Part shown: positions 8,235 through 15,440 of the stretch, piece by piece
How positions within the stretch are numbered: the first letter of the stretch is position 1
Layout: each line of letters begins with the position of its first letter
DNA from: an uncultured Bacteroidales bacterium
Lineage (GTDB): Bacteria; Bacteroidota; Bacteroidia; Bacteroidales; WCHB1-69
Direction of reading: 5' to 3'
DNA length: 31,301 nt
NCBI GenBank assembly: GCA_946407715.1
Contig: CAMJPH010000023.1
Span: forward strand, 1 to 31,301
Position numbers and translations under genes: made by a program
The notes under the pieces: generated by a model
Told to the model about the DNA's origin: nothing
The model's input: the letters and a program-made list of their open reading frames with translations, nothing else
Databases searched by the model: none

Positions 8235-9914
8235 TTAAAAAACATGTATTTTTCGGATAAGTTCGTGGGCATTGGTTAATCTGACATGCAGGATGTAGGT
8301 GCCGGCGGGGAAGTGGCGAACATCCAATTTGGCGGTCTGTAGAGACGTTCCAGGAAACGTCTCTACAAGGCGGCCTTGTATGTCGTAGAGAGAGATGTTG
8401 TCGATTTTCGTCCCGTCAGACAGTTCCACCGTGAGGAAATCTTGTACTGGGTTAGGATAGATATTCACCCTTTTGTCGTATTCGGGAATACCCACAGATT
8501 TGGATAATTGCACATTCTGTACTGTTTTTTCACCATCGGCGACTGTTGTGGCGATGGTTTTCGGGAGGTAGCCCTCGGCCGAATATGTTACGTCATACTG
8601 TCCGGCCTTGATGGGGCGATGGTAGTCGCCGTAGGGTAGGGTGGTCTCCACATAAGAATGGTCGAGGTCGTGGTTTTCGATATAGACCAGCGCTTGCAGC
8701 GGTTCGCCCGTCAGCGAGTCGGTGACGGTGCCGTGGATGCCGTTGCCCGCTTCGGTGACGAGGTTCAGGAAGGAGCGGTACACATTTTCCCAATAGTATG
8801 ACAACAGGTTGGATGATAAAACTTTGTCTTCACAAACTTCAATAGTGACGTGGCGAGTGCCGAGGTAAAAGTTGTGGTAGTCTTGCATCGATCCTGTGAT
8901 GATGTACCAGTCACCGCCTTCCGTAACGCCGTTGTTTTCCTCGGTCATGTAGTTGGAGGAGTATTGGTGGCAAGTATCGGCGAAATTGTGACCGATATAT
9001 TCCCACCAGTCGGTGTCGGCGTGGCTACGTTGTGATGACATCCAGCTGTCCCATGGGTAGTTGAAGACTTCCGCCCCTCCGTGTAAGTTGGCCGCGAGTG
9101 TGAAATTGTGCGCTTCCATGAACTGCATCATCGCATCAACTTCGGGTTCGTATTGCGAACGGGTGACTGGCAGACTGACTTCAGGAAAGACACGGTTTAA
9201 GTCCTCCAAGTTATAGTTGTAACGGATGGATATTGGCCAGTTGTTAATCTGGTTGTCGGAAGCGTAATATGTTCCGTCAGGGTTGTGCAACGGGCAAATC
9301 CAGATATCAACATTATTGACCAATTCTGTGATATATGTATTTGTGTTGTAATTGGTTAGTAACATGTCAATAAGTCTGAGCATCATGTAATAGCCCACCA
9401 CTTCATCGCCGTGGATAGTTGAGGTGTAGAAAATGGACGGTTTGCCCTCGTTGTCGTTGAGGTTGTTGCTGATATGGGCGCAGAGAATGCTGTGGTTGTT
9501 GGGAGTGACGGCCAAAATCGTGTCTATCTTGCAGAGTTGCGGATAGCGTGTCTGGAATGTGTCCATCATGGCGAGATAGGTGCTGTAGGTCGGATACCGA
9601 TTCCAGCTCGCAGTCATTTCTCCGTAGCTCTGTGCCATTCTCACATTGGCGCGAGTTGGCATATAGGTCGTATAAGGGATTTGTTTCGACAGGAAGTTTT
9701 CAAATTCCTTGTACGACAGACTGATGCGTGTGTTGAAAGTGTTGTCGGCATTGCGCCTCACGCGGTCAATGGAGAATTCCCGCGACAGCTCCTGCAGCGT
9801 TGTTGCGTCCACCACGGTTTCCACGTATGTGGCGGGGTATGTCAATTGGTTGTTTTGTGCCGTGGCCGAGACGGCGATGATTGCGGCGATGATGGTGATG
9901 ATGACTGTTCTCAT
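8235..9914 (-). CDS. Secreted zinc carboxypeptidase (M14) with regulatory-like domain and type A T9SS sorting tail
   Basis: A 559-residue secreted metallopeptidase. The ATG at 9914 is chosen because a signal peptide starts there (MRTVIITIIAAIIAVSATAQ); the frame is open further upstream only because it runs through hairpin repeats. The M14 domain (~100-385) has HGDE (zinc ligands His168 and Glu171), NPDG (211-214), the third zinc ligand His278 in NLHGGAEV and the likely catalytic Glu359 in TIEVCED. A CarboxypepD_reg-like beta domain follows (~392-470), then a type A T9SS C-terminal domain (~483-559) with IYPNPVQD and PAGTYILHV. Export across the outer membrane by T9SS is inferred from that tail. 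Residues 517-526 are encoded by a palindromic repeat. It lies 261 bases downstream of uvrC. Confidence 0.93.
   Translation of the reverse strand: MRTVIITIIAAIIAVSATAQNNQLTYPATYVETVVDATTLQELSREFSIDRVRRNADNTFNTRISLSYKEFENFLSKQIPYTTYMPTRANVRMAQSYGEMTASWNRYPTYSTYLAMMDTFQTRYPQLCKIDTILAVTPNNHSILCAHISNNLNDNEGKPSIFYTSTIHGDEVVGYYMMLRLIDMLLTNYNTNTYITELVNNVDIWICPLHNPDGTYYASDNQINNWPISIRYNYNLEDLNRVFPEVSLPVTRSQYEPEVDAMMQFMEAHNFTLAANLHGGAEVFNYPWDSWMSSQRSHADTDWWEYIGHNFADTCHQYSSNYMTEENNGVTEGGDWYIITGSMQDYHNFYLGTRHVTIEVCEDKVLSSNLLSYYWENVYRSFLNLVTEAGNGIHGTVTDSLTGEPLQALVYIENHDLDHSYVETTLPYGDYHRPIKAGQYDVTYSAEGYLPKTIATTVADGEKTVQNVQLSKSVGIPEYDKRVNIYPNPVQDFLTVELSDGTKIDNISLYDIQGRLVETFPGTSLQTAKLDVRHFPAGTYILHVRLTNAHELIRKIHVF
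8338..8367. repeat. Palindromic repeat, copy 2, inside the carboxypeptidase reading frame
   Basis: Arms TGTAGAGACG and CGTCTCTACA are perfect, with one mismatch in the inner stem. It is 30 bases long, which preserves the frame, and encodes about ten residues (VETFPGTSLQ) in a loop of the T9SS sorting domain, between the LYDIQGRL and LDVRHFPAGTY strands. Confidence 0.9.
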
Positions 9915-9937
9915 TTTTTTTGTTTCTTTTAGTGATG

Positions 9938-10104
9938 CCCACACTGTAGCTACCGCCTTGTGTGGGGTTACTGCATTTTGCGCGTTTTGCTTCTTTGTGA
10001 TGCCCCACACTGTGCTTCGCTTGTGTGGGGTTATTAGCGCTTCTTACATTTTCGTCTATGTTTACCCCACACTGCGCTTCGCTTGTATGGGGTTATTAGC
10101 GCTT
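9938..10104. repeat. Array of three tandem hairpin repeats between uvrC and the carboxypeptidase gene
   Basis: Three units each hold an inverted repeat CCCCACAC...GTGTGGGG: 9938-9966 (7-bp stem, diverged loop), 10003-10030 (8-bp stem) and 10065-10092 (8-bp stem with one mismatch). Unit starts are 65 and 62 bases apart. Units 2 and 3 share loop core GCTTCGCTT and the trailer GGGGTTATTAGCGCTTC; unit 1 has a more diverged loop and trailer. The array lies downstream of uvrC and upstream of the carboxypeptidase on the minus strand. The rest of the gap 9915-10175 shows no other gene or promoter consensus. Confidence 0.88.
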
Positions 10105-10175
10105 CGCGCGTCTTGCCTCTTCGAGGCTGCTTAAGGACTTGTTTTTATTATATTTGGGGGTTTTCTATACATAAT

Positions 10176-11957
10176 TCAACAATTGGAAAGGTATTGTTTG
10201 AGGTCGGCGGCTTTTTTGGGGCCGATGACGGCGGCGAGTTCGGGTTCGGAGGCGGCGGTGATTTTCGCTACCGTCTTGAATTCTCTCAGCAGTTTGGTCT
10301 TGAGGATTTTGCCGATGCCGGGTGCATCGTCCAACACAGACGCTATGCTCGTTTTGGCACGGCGTTTGCGGTGGTGCGTGATGCCGAAGCGGTGAACTTC
10401 GTCGCGGACGTGCTGCAGCAGCTTCTGTGCCTCGGAACGTTTGTCGATATAGACGGGCAGGTCGTCGCCAACTTTGTAGATGTCTTCCAACCGTTTGGCG
10501 ATGCCCACCATCATGAGACGGTCTTCGATGTGGAGGGCTTGGATGGCGTTCCAGGCGGCGTGAAGCTGCCCTTTACCGCCGTCGATGACCACAAGGTCGG
10601 GCAGTGGCTTTTCCTCCTCCAACAGTCGGTGGTAGCGACGGTAGATGACCTCCTCCATGGAGGCGAAGTCATCGGCACCGACCACGGTCTTGATGTTGAA
10701 GTGGCGGTATTCGCTTTTAGCGGGTTTTCCGTCAATGAAGCAGCTCATGGCAGCCACAGGTTCCTCACCCTGCGTGTTGGAGTTGTCGAAACATTCGATG
10801 CGGCGCGGCAGCGTCTTCATCCCTAACGCCTCTTGCAATGCTAATAGCACGCGCTGGTTGCGCCGGTCGGGATCCACCAAATCCTGACGCTTCTTTTTCT
10901 CAAGCATGTAGAAGTGGGCGTTATGGACGGCCAGCTCCACCAACTTGTGCTTGTCGCCACGTTGTGGAACTTGAAGATTCCACCCTTCAGGGATGAGAAC
11001 AGGCATGAAAGGAACTAACAGACTGGGTGACAGACCGCCTAACCGTTCTTGGATTTCTAAAATGCCGGTCCAGAGCGCATCCTCCCGTGTGGAGTCCAAT
11101 CGGTTGTCGATTTCTAAAGTTTGTGCCTGCACGATGGCGCCGTCAATGACACGTAAAAAGCTAATGTAAAAACAGTCGTCGTCCTCATCCATGCCGAAAA
11201 CGTCCATATTGGTAAGGGAAGGGTTCACGACTACGGATTTCCCGATGAAATTCTCCAAAGCCTCGATTTTGCGCTTGACTTCTCCTGCTTGCTCGAACTT
11301 CCATTCATCGGCGTATCGCATCATCTCTGTTTTCAACTGCCGCATCACCTCTTTTCGGTTTCCCTTGATGATTTGCATCGCTTTTTCAATATTCTCTTGG
11401 TATTCCTCTTGTGTGATGAGGTCGCAGCAGGGGGCGGCGCACTTCTTGATCTGGTACTGCATGCACGGTCGTTCGTTTTTCCGTAGTATTTTGCAGTTGC
11501 GAATCGGAAACATCTCTTTGATGAGGTCAAGCAATATATTCATCTGTTTCACAGAAGAATAGGGGCCGAACAGATGCATGGTGGCCGCATCGGGACGGCG
11601 TGTGGGGAACACCCGCGCAAACGGCTCTTTCGTGACGGCAATCCATGGGTAGGTCTTATCGTCTTTCAGCATGATATTGTACTTGGGCTTGAATTGCTTG
11701 ATCATGCTGTTCTCAAGCAGCAAAGCGTCCCATTCGCTGTCCACCACAACTGTCTGGATGTCGCGGATTTTCGTCACTAACATCCGCACTTTGGCGGATT
11801 CGTGGTCTTTGTTGAAGTAAGAGGAGACCCGCCGCTTCAGCCGTTTTGCTTTCCCGACGTAAATCACTGTGCCTTTGTCATCGTAAAAGCGATAAACTCC
11901 TGGCTTTTCCGGCAAGGATTTCAGAATCAGTTTTATATGTTCGGCTATATGGTTCAT
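10176..11957 (-). CDS. uvrC: UvrABC nucleotide excision repair endonuclease subunit UvrC
   Basis: A 593-residue UvrC of normal length. UvrC makes both incisions around a bulky DNA lesion after recruitment by UvrB. The N-terminal GIY-YIG nuclease domain (~15-95) has GVYRFYD and VIYVGKAK. A UVR motif, which contacts UvrB, lies at ~200-240. The RNase H-like endonuclease domain (~380-530) includes RIECFDNSNTQGEEPVAAM, and tandem helix-hairpin-helix motifs (~555-593) include PGIGKILK and IGPKKAADL. The start overlaps the stop of the upstream OstA-like gene as ATGA, so translation is probably coupled. Identity is certain. Confidence 0.97.
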   Translation of the reverse strand: MNHIAEHIKLILKSLPEKPGVYRFYDDKGTVIYVGKAKRLKRRVSSYFNKDHESAKVRMLVTKIRDIQTVVVDSEWDALLLENSMIKQFKPKYNIMLKDDKTYPWIAVTKEPFARVFPTRRPDAATMHLFGPYSSVKQMNILLDLIKEMFPIRNCKILRKNERPCMQYQIKKCAAPCCDLITQEEYQENIEKAMQIIKGNRKEVMRQLKTEMMRYADEWKFEQAGEVKRKIEALENFIGKSVVVNPSLTNMDVFGMDEDDDCFYISFLRVIDGAIVQAQTLEIDNRLDSTREDALWTGILEIQERLGGLSPSLLVPFMPVLIPEGWNLQVPQRGDKHKLVELAVHNAHFYMLEKKKRQDLVDPDRRNQRVLLALQEALGMKTLPRRIECFDNSNTQGEEPVAAMSCFIDGKPAKSEYRHFNIKTVVGADDFASMEEVIYRRYHRLLEEEKPLPDLVVIDGGKGQLHAAWNAIQALHIEDRLMMVGIAKRLEDIYKVGDDLPVYIDKRSEAQKLLQHVRDEVHRFGITHHRKRRAKTSIASVLDDAPGIGKILKTKLLREFKTVAKITAASEPELAAVIGPKKAADLKQYLSNC

Positions 11958-13516
11958 TGTTTCATCATGTCATCGTCTTTCTTCGTTTCATTGGGGTCGC
12001 GAGGAACGGGCATCACGAAAAGGTCTTCGGGCTTCCGGGGTCTATAAGCGTCCAACCATCTGAATCCTTGTAATTTGCGGTCTTTTTCAGTCATTTGCTC
12101 ATCGGGATTTATTTGTCCGTTCGGAGCATCAAAATAGCGAATCTGTTGTATCTGGTTGCTGTCTAAATAGATGCGCATTTCGCTGGTGATGGAGGTGTTG
12201 ATACCGATGAGCGAGCTGTCCTCTTCTTGAACATAATAGATGCATTCGGCGTTCCCAACGATATCAACACGTTGTAACTCCTTGTCTTTCAGGAATCCCT
12301 TTATGTTCAATCCTTTGATCTGGTTGAATTCCGAATCTTCAAATAAACCTCCCACAATGAACCCGGACTTGCATAATTCCACAGTGGAATGTATGGAATC
12401 CAGTATGATAAAGCGCACCGTGTCACCGGAGAGTTGGTAGTTGTCGGACCAAAACACGGGATTGTAGTACATCATCATGATGGAGTCGTTGACATTATAA
12501 CTCATAGAGTCACAGGCTCCTTGAATGTTTTTATGTTGGAATTTGGTGTGGAAATAGGCTCGTAGCAGTGTGGGGTTGGAGGCGGTGTCGAAATCGACTT
12601 TCAGGGTGTCGCTGTGCAGAAACAGGGTGTCCTTGTTGTCATCGACAAAGATGACGAGGTTGCTGTCGGTGGCAATTGAGGTGCCTCCTTTTTCGTAATG
12701 CTCAAGATAGTTGCCTTGGAGGATGAAGTTGTTGGCGGTGTCAATAACTTTGGCATTGTTCCATGCCTTTCCAAAACGCAGTTTTTTGTCGTAATACAGA
12801 CTGTCGGCAGACAGAATCTGGTTCTCTCCCGTCAGTAGGACGTTCCCGTACAGGACGGAGATCTCGGTGTTGGTGTTGTAGAAACCGTGTTCGGTGTAAA
12901 TCGTGTTTTCGTCGCTGACGAGGTAGGTGGGGGAAATGAAATAGGCGGTTTTCCGGGCGACGTTGTATTGAAGTGAATCGCAGTTCATGACGTAGCTACT
13001 GCTGTGCAGTTGGACGTTTTGGTGGAGGTAGGCGTCGTCCGTTGAGGTAAAGTATTTTCCGATGTCGCTGGTCAGGGTGTCCTCGTCGCTGAAGATGCGT
13101 GCTCCGGTAGTGTAGGAGCCGCAGTCGGTGTTGAGGTCGTAGAACAGACTGTCTGTCAGCAGGTAGGAATTTCCGTTTTCCAGGCGGACTCTTTCGGCGA
13201 TGGCGGCTTGGCGGATGTTGCCGTCGTAGTAGGCGCGCCGCCCGTACAGTACAACGGAGTCGCTGACGATGATGCGCACAGGGTTGCCAAAAGCGATGAT
13301 GTAGTTTTCCGCGTCGTACAGGTAGGCACTGTCGCAATAGCCGACCACGTTGTCTTGGGCGAATTTCACGTTCCCGATGAGTCGGTTCGCGCCGTTGAGG
13401 ATCTCTTCGTCATAGTAGCCCATGTCCGCACGATAAAGAATCTTGCGGTTTTTCTGACCGTGCAGGTTACAGACGCACAGCAGGATGGCTGTGGCAATGA
13501 CGAAAATCCGTTTCAT
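11954..13516 (-). CDS. OstA/LptA-like outer-membrane biogenesis protein
   Basis: A 520-residue exported protein. The ATG at 13516 is chosen because a signal peptide starts there (MKRIFVIATAILLCVCNLHGQ); the frame is open upstream without coding character. The N-terminal third, with ILNGANRLIGNVKF, CDSAYLYD and repeated SDSVVLYGRRAYYDG-type strands, is the repeated beta pattern of the OstA-like N domain found in Bacteroidota, related to LptA/LptD N-terminal domains that carry LPS across the periplasm. The recurring CDS/ADSLYYD pattern continues through the middle. No LptD barrel is visible at the C terminus, which is charged and ends in KKDDDMMKQ. A role in LPS transport is an inference from the family. 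It follows the MORN-like lipoprotein gene by one base and overlaps uvrC by four. Confidence 0.82.
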   Translation of the reverse strand: MKRIFVIATAILLCVCNLHGQKNRKILYRADMGYYDEEILNGANRLIGNVKFAQDNVVGYCDSAYLYDAENYIIAFGNPVRIIVSDSVVLYGRRAYYDGNIRQAAIAERVRLENGNSYLLTDSLFYDLNTDCGSYTTGARIFSDEDTLTSDIGKYFTSTDDAYLHQNVQLHSSSYVMNCDSLQYNVARKTAYFISPTYLVSDENTIYTEHGFYNTNTEISVLYGNVLLTGENQILSADSLYYDKKLRFGKAWNNAKVIDTANNFILQGNYLEHYEKGGTSIATDSNLVIFVDDNKDTLFLHSDTLKVDFDTASNPTLLRAYFHTKFQHKNIQGACDSMSYNVNDSIMMMYYNPVFWSDNYQLSGDTVRFIILDSIHSTVELCKSGFIVGGLFEDSEFNQIKGLNIKGFLKDKELQRVDIVGNAECIYYVQEEDSSLIGINTSITSEMRIYLDSNQIQQIRYFDAPNGQINPDEQMTEKDRKLQGFRWLDAYRPRKPEDLFVMPVPRDPNETKKDDDMMKQ

Positions 13517-13517
13517 T

Positions 13518-14186
13518 TTATTGTAACAGTGTGGAATCAGTTTTGTCGCTGACGATGCGGTCTTCTTTGAAGATCGTTTCGCGGTAAATGTCGCCCGAAG
13601 GAGTATAATAGACTTCAGAACCGTCTTTTTTGTTGTTCTTGTAGTGGGTGGTTCTCTCCTTGAGTCCGTTTTTGTCGTAGAAAGTAACCTCGCCATTTCC
13701 GTCCTTGAACTGACCTTCGCCCACCAGTACACCCCGTTCGTCGTAGTAGTTCCAAGGTCCGTCGAACAGGTCGTTATGGAAACCGCCTTCAATCTTGATG
13801 CTGCCATCGAGGTGGTAGGCTTTGTGAGGACCGTTTTTTATGCCGTGGACGTATGTGTATTCCTGGCTTTTGCAGCCATTGGCCGTGTACATCACCTCCA
13901 ACCCCTCGATGGAATCGTTTTCATAGACGCAGTAAGTGTCGAGCAGTCCGTTTTTGAAATAGCGGCGGAATTCGCCGTTGCGTTTGCCGTTTTTCATCTC
14001 CACCTCTATTTCCACGGTGTTTGGGCGGCGATAGAAATAGATGGTTTTGCCATGCTCTTTTTTTCCTCGGTATTGGATGACGGATTGCTTGTTCCCGTCT
14101 GGGTAATAGGTGGTTTCGGTGTGCGAGCAGCCGGGGCAAAGCAACGCGATAATAGCAACAACCAATATATTATTCAGTCTGGTCAT
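13518..14186 (-). CDS. MORN-repeat-like lipoprotein (YwqK-type)
   Basis: A 222-residue putative lipoprotein. The ATG at 14186 begins a lipoprotein signal peptide ending LLCPGC, with Cys20 as the likely lipid-modified residue; earlier in-frame codons have no support. From ~27 on it has at least six degenerate repeats of ~22 residues of the form YYPDG.K....Y..GKK.G (for example TTYYPDGNKQ, MKNGKRNGEFRRYFKNG and YHLDGSIKIEGG), as in MORN-like proteins often annotated as 'toxin-antitoxin system YwqK family antitoxin'. That label has little experimental basis. It is the first gene of a unit with the OstA-like gene and uvrC, one base apart from the former, so an envelope role is plausible but unproven. 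Confidence 0.8.
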   Translation of the reverse strand: MTRLNNILVVAIIALLCPGCSHTETTYYPDGNKQSVIQYRGKKEHGKTIYFYRRPNTVEIEVEMKNGKRNGEFRRYFKNGLLDTYCVYENDSIEGLEVMYTANGCKSQEYTYVHGIKNGPHKAYHLDGSIKIEGGFHNDLFDGPWNYYDERGVLVGEGQFKDGNGEVTFYDKNGLKERTTHYKNNKKDGSEVYYTPSGDIYRETIFKEDRIVSDKTDSTLLQ

Positions 14187-14205
14187 AATTTCCGATTTTG
14201 GGGCG

Positions 14206-14213
14206 CAAATGTA
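14206..14213 (-). promoter_or_regulatory. Bacteroidetes-type -7 element for the MORN/OstA/uvrC unit
   Basis: Minus strand TACATTTG matches TAnnTTTG, 20 bases upstream of the lipoprotein start at 14186. It is the only such element found ahead of the three-gene unit. Confidence 0.6.
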
Positions 14214-14252
14214 CATAAAATACGAATACACACAGACAGATGAATTTGATGC

Positions 14253-14282
14253 TGTAGAGACGTTTCATGAAACGTCTCTACA
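14253..14282. repeat. Palindromic repeat, copy 3 (perfect)
   Basis: A perfect 30-base palindrome with arms TGTAGAGACGTTTCA and TGAAACGTCTCTACA, lying between the MORN-unit promoter and tRNA-Pro. It is the best-preserved copy of the family in the window. Confidence 0.95.
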
Positions 14283-14314
14283 ATTTCAGAGGAAAGATAC
14301 TTTTTTAAACAAAA

Positions 14315-14342
14315 GTAGAGACACAACACATTGCGTCTCTAC
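14315..14342. repeat. Palindromic repeat, copy 4, next to tRNA-Pro
   Basis: Outer arms GTAGAGAC and GTCTCTAC are perfect around a 12-base diverged centre. It starts 8 bases past the 3' end of the minus-strand tRNA, so it could end or shape the tRNA transcript. Copies 3 and 4 are only 32 bases apart. Confidence 0.85.
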
Positions 14343-14349
14343 AAGAATG

Positions 14350-14422
14350 TCGGGGTGAGAAGACTCGAACTTCCGGCCTCTACGTCCCGAACGTAGCGCG
14401 CTACCAACTGCGCCACACCCCG
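14350..14422 (-). tRNA. tRNA-Pro (anticodon CGG)
   Basis: The minus strand folds as a full cloverleaf: acceptor CGGGGTG with CACCCCG, D-arm GCGCAGTTGGTAGCGC, anticodon stem CTACG/CGTAG around loop TTCGGGA, and T-arm loop TTCGAGT. The anticodon CGG reads proline codon CCG. The discriminator base is A and no CCA is encoded. A -7 element lies just upstream at 14438-14445 and a palindromic repeat just downstream. Confidence 0.95.
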
Positions 14423-14437
14423 TCCGATTTGCGGCTG

Positions 14438-14445
14438 CAAAAATA
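14438..14445 (-). promoter_or_regulatory. Bacteroidetes-type -7 element for tRNA-Pro
   Basis: Minus strand TATTTTTG matches TAnnTTTG, 15 bases before the first base of the tRNA. This suggests a very short 5' leader. Confidence 0.6.
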
Positions 14446-14564
14446 CACTTTTTTTGAAATAAAAGCGCATTCGGGATTTTTTTATTACGGACACCCGCAC
14501 CATTTTACTCAAATACGCCTTAACAGACTGATTCAAGCACAATTATAGTCTGTCTTTGGATGGG

Positions 14565-15248
14565 TTAAAACGCTTTCGGGTTGTTAGGGGCGGACAGGGT
14601 GAAAGTTTCCTCGCCAGTGAGTTTCAGCACATATACGCCTTTCTTGTGCGCATACTTGACAGCACCCGTGTCGTAGTTGATAGCGGCCACGGCCACGAGC
14701 AGCTTCTTGTCCGCGAACTCCTTGTAATATTCCTTGCAGTGTTCCATTTGTCCGAGAAAGTAGTCGATGTCGCGTTTGCCGCAGCGAGTCTTCACCTCCA
14801 CGATGACGGCTACTGATGTGTCACACAGCGCGACATCAATCTCCATCACATCCTGTCCGTCCTCCTTGGCCTTGTGGATGCCTTCGTAAATGCGGTCGAT
14901 TTCGATGCCTTCCTTTTTGAATAGCTTGAACGCCGCCGACTTGCACAGAGCCTCTATCAGGCGACCCCACTCGGTGGTGAACACATTTTTCATCTCCTTG
15001 ATGGCTTTATTGTTTTCCCTGCTGATTCTTTCCATCCTTGCTTCTCGTTCAGCTTCACGTTCAGCTTGTTCCGCTTTCCACTTCGCATCTCGTTCAGCTT
15101 GCTCCGCTTTCCACTTTGCGTCGCGTTCTGCTTGTTCTTTGTAATAGCGTTCAGCACTTTCTTGCATGCGGCGGCCGTTCTCTCTGACTGATTCCAGCAA
15201 TGCCCCGAAATCAGGGTATTGCGGTGTTAATACTGTTGAATTTTCCAT
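14565..15248 (-). CDS. Coiled-coil protein with a C-terminal PD-(D/E)XK nuclease-like domain
   Basis: A 227-residue soluble protein. Residues ~30-85 are a highly charged helix built on 11-residue repeats (ERDAKWKAEQA occurs twice, with diverged copies either side). The C-terminal half (~88-215) resembles the nuclease-like domain of DUF3782-type proteins: Asp138 in MEIDVA, then Glu151 and Lys153 in VIVEVKTRCG, the spacing of a PD-(D/E)XK active site, followed by HCKEYYKEFADKKLLVAVAA. No partner gene is adjacent; tRNA-Pro lies downstream and a T9SS cargo gene is divergent. Such genes are often multicopy in bacterial genomes and their role is unknown. Nuclease activity is inferred only from the motif. 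Confidence 0.72.
   Translation of the reverse strand: MENSTVLTPQYPDFGALLESVRENGRRMQESAERYYKEQAERDAKWKAEQAERDAKWKAEQAEREAEREARMERISRENNKAIKEMKNVFTTEWGRLIEALCKSAAFKLFKKEGIEIDRIYEGIHKAKEDGQDVMEIDVALCDTSVAVIVEVKTRCGKRDIDYFLGQMEHCKEYYKEFADKKLLVAVAAINYDTGAVKYAHKKGVYVLKLTGEETFTLSAPNNPKAF
15058..15123. repeat. Two 33-bp tandem repeats encoding an 11-residue helical unit
   Basis: Unit 15058-15090 and unit 15091-15123 differ at only a few positions, and a third diverged partial unit starts at 15124. Each encodes one ERDAKWKAEQA-type hendecad in the coiled-coil protein. Such near-identical units can expand or contract by recombination without breaking the frame. Confidence 0.88.
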
Positions 15249-15285
15249 TTGTATTTGTCTTTAGGTTAATAAAAATTTTACGTTG

Positions 15286-15293
15286 CAAAAATA
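15286..15293 (-). promoter_or_regulatory. Bacteroidetes-type -7 element for the coiled-coil/nuclease-like gene
   Basis: Minus strand TATTTTTG matches TAnnTTTG, 38 bases upstream of the start codon. It lies in the 192-base divergent gap 15249-15440; I found no matching element for the plus-strand gene in that gap. Confidence 0.55.
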
Positions 15294-15440
15294 CATTTTT
15301 TTCAATTTGACGAATAACAAAAAAATTATTTTCAAAAAGAAGGACTTGGCATAGTATGTTGAAAATGCAAACCTAAAAATAATCAAATCTACTGTAACAA
15401 TCCCCCGCATTATTCGTTATAAAGAAAAATTATTTCAAAA

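Noticed and set aside
9915..10010. Extended N terminus of the carboxypeptidase, open to 10010
   Set aside because: The extra 32 codons are translated hairpin repeat, and a proper signal peptide starts at 9914.
9938..10104. CRISPR-like array
   Set aside because: There are only three units, each a self-complementary hairpin, the flanking sequence is itself partly repeated, and no cas genes are near. It is a tandem hairpin repeat.
13517..13807. Extended N terminus of the OstA-like protein, open to 13807
   Set aside because: The extra frame lies over the MORN-like gene and has no coding character, and a signal peptide starts at 13516.
14339..14542. Open minus-strand frame of 67 codons across the tRNA
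   Set aside because: It runs through the tRNA-Pro gene and its promoter, so it is a chance open frame.
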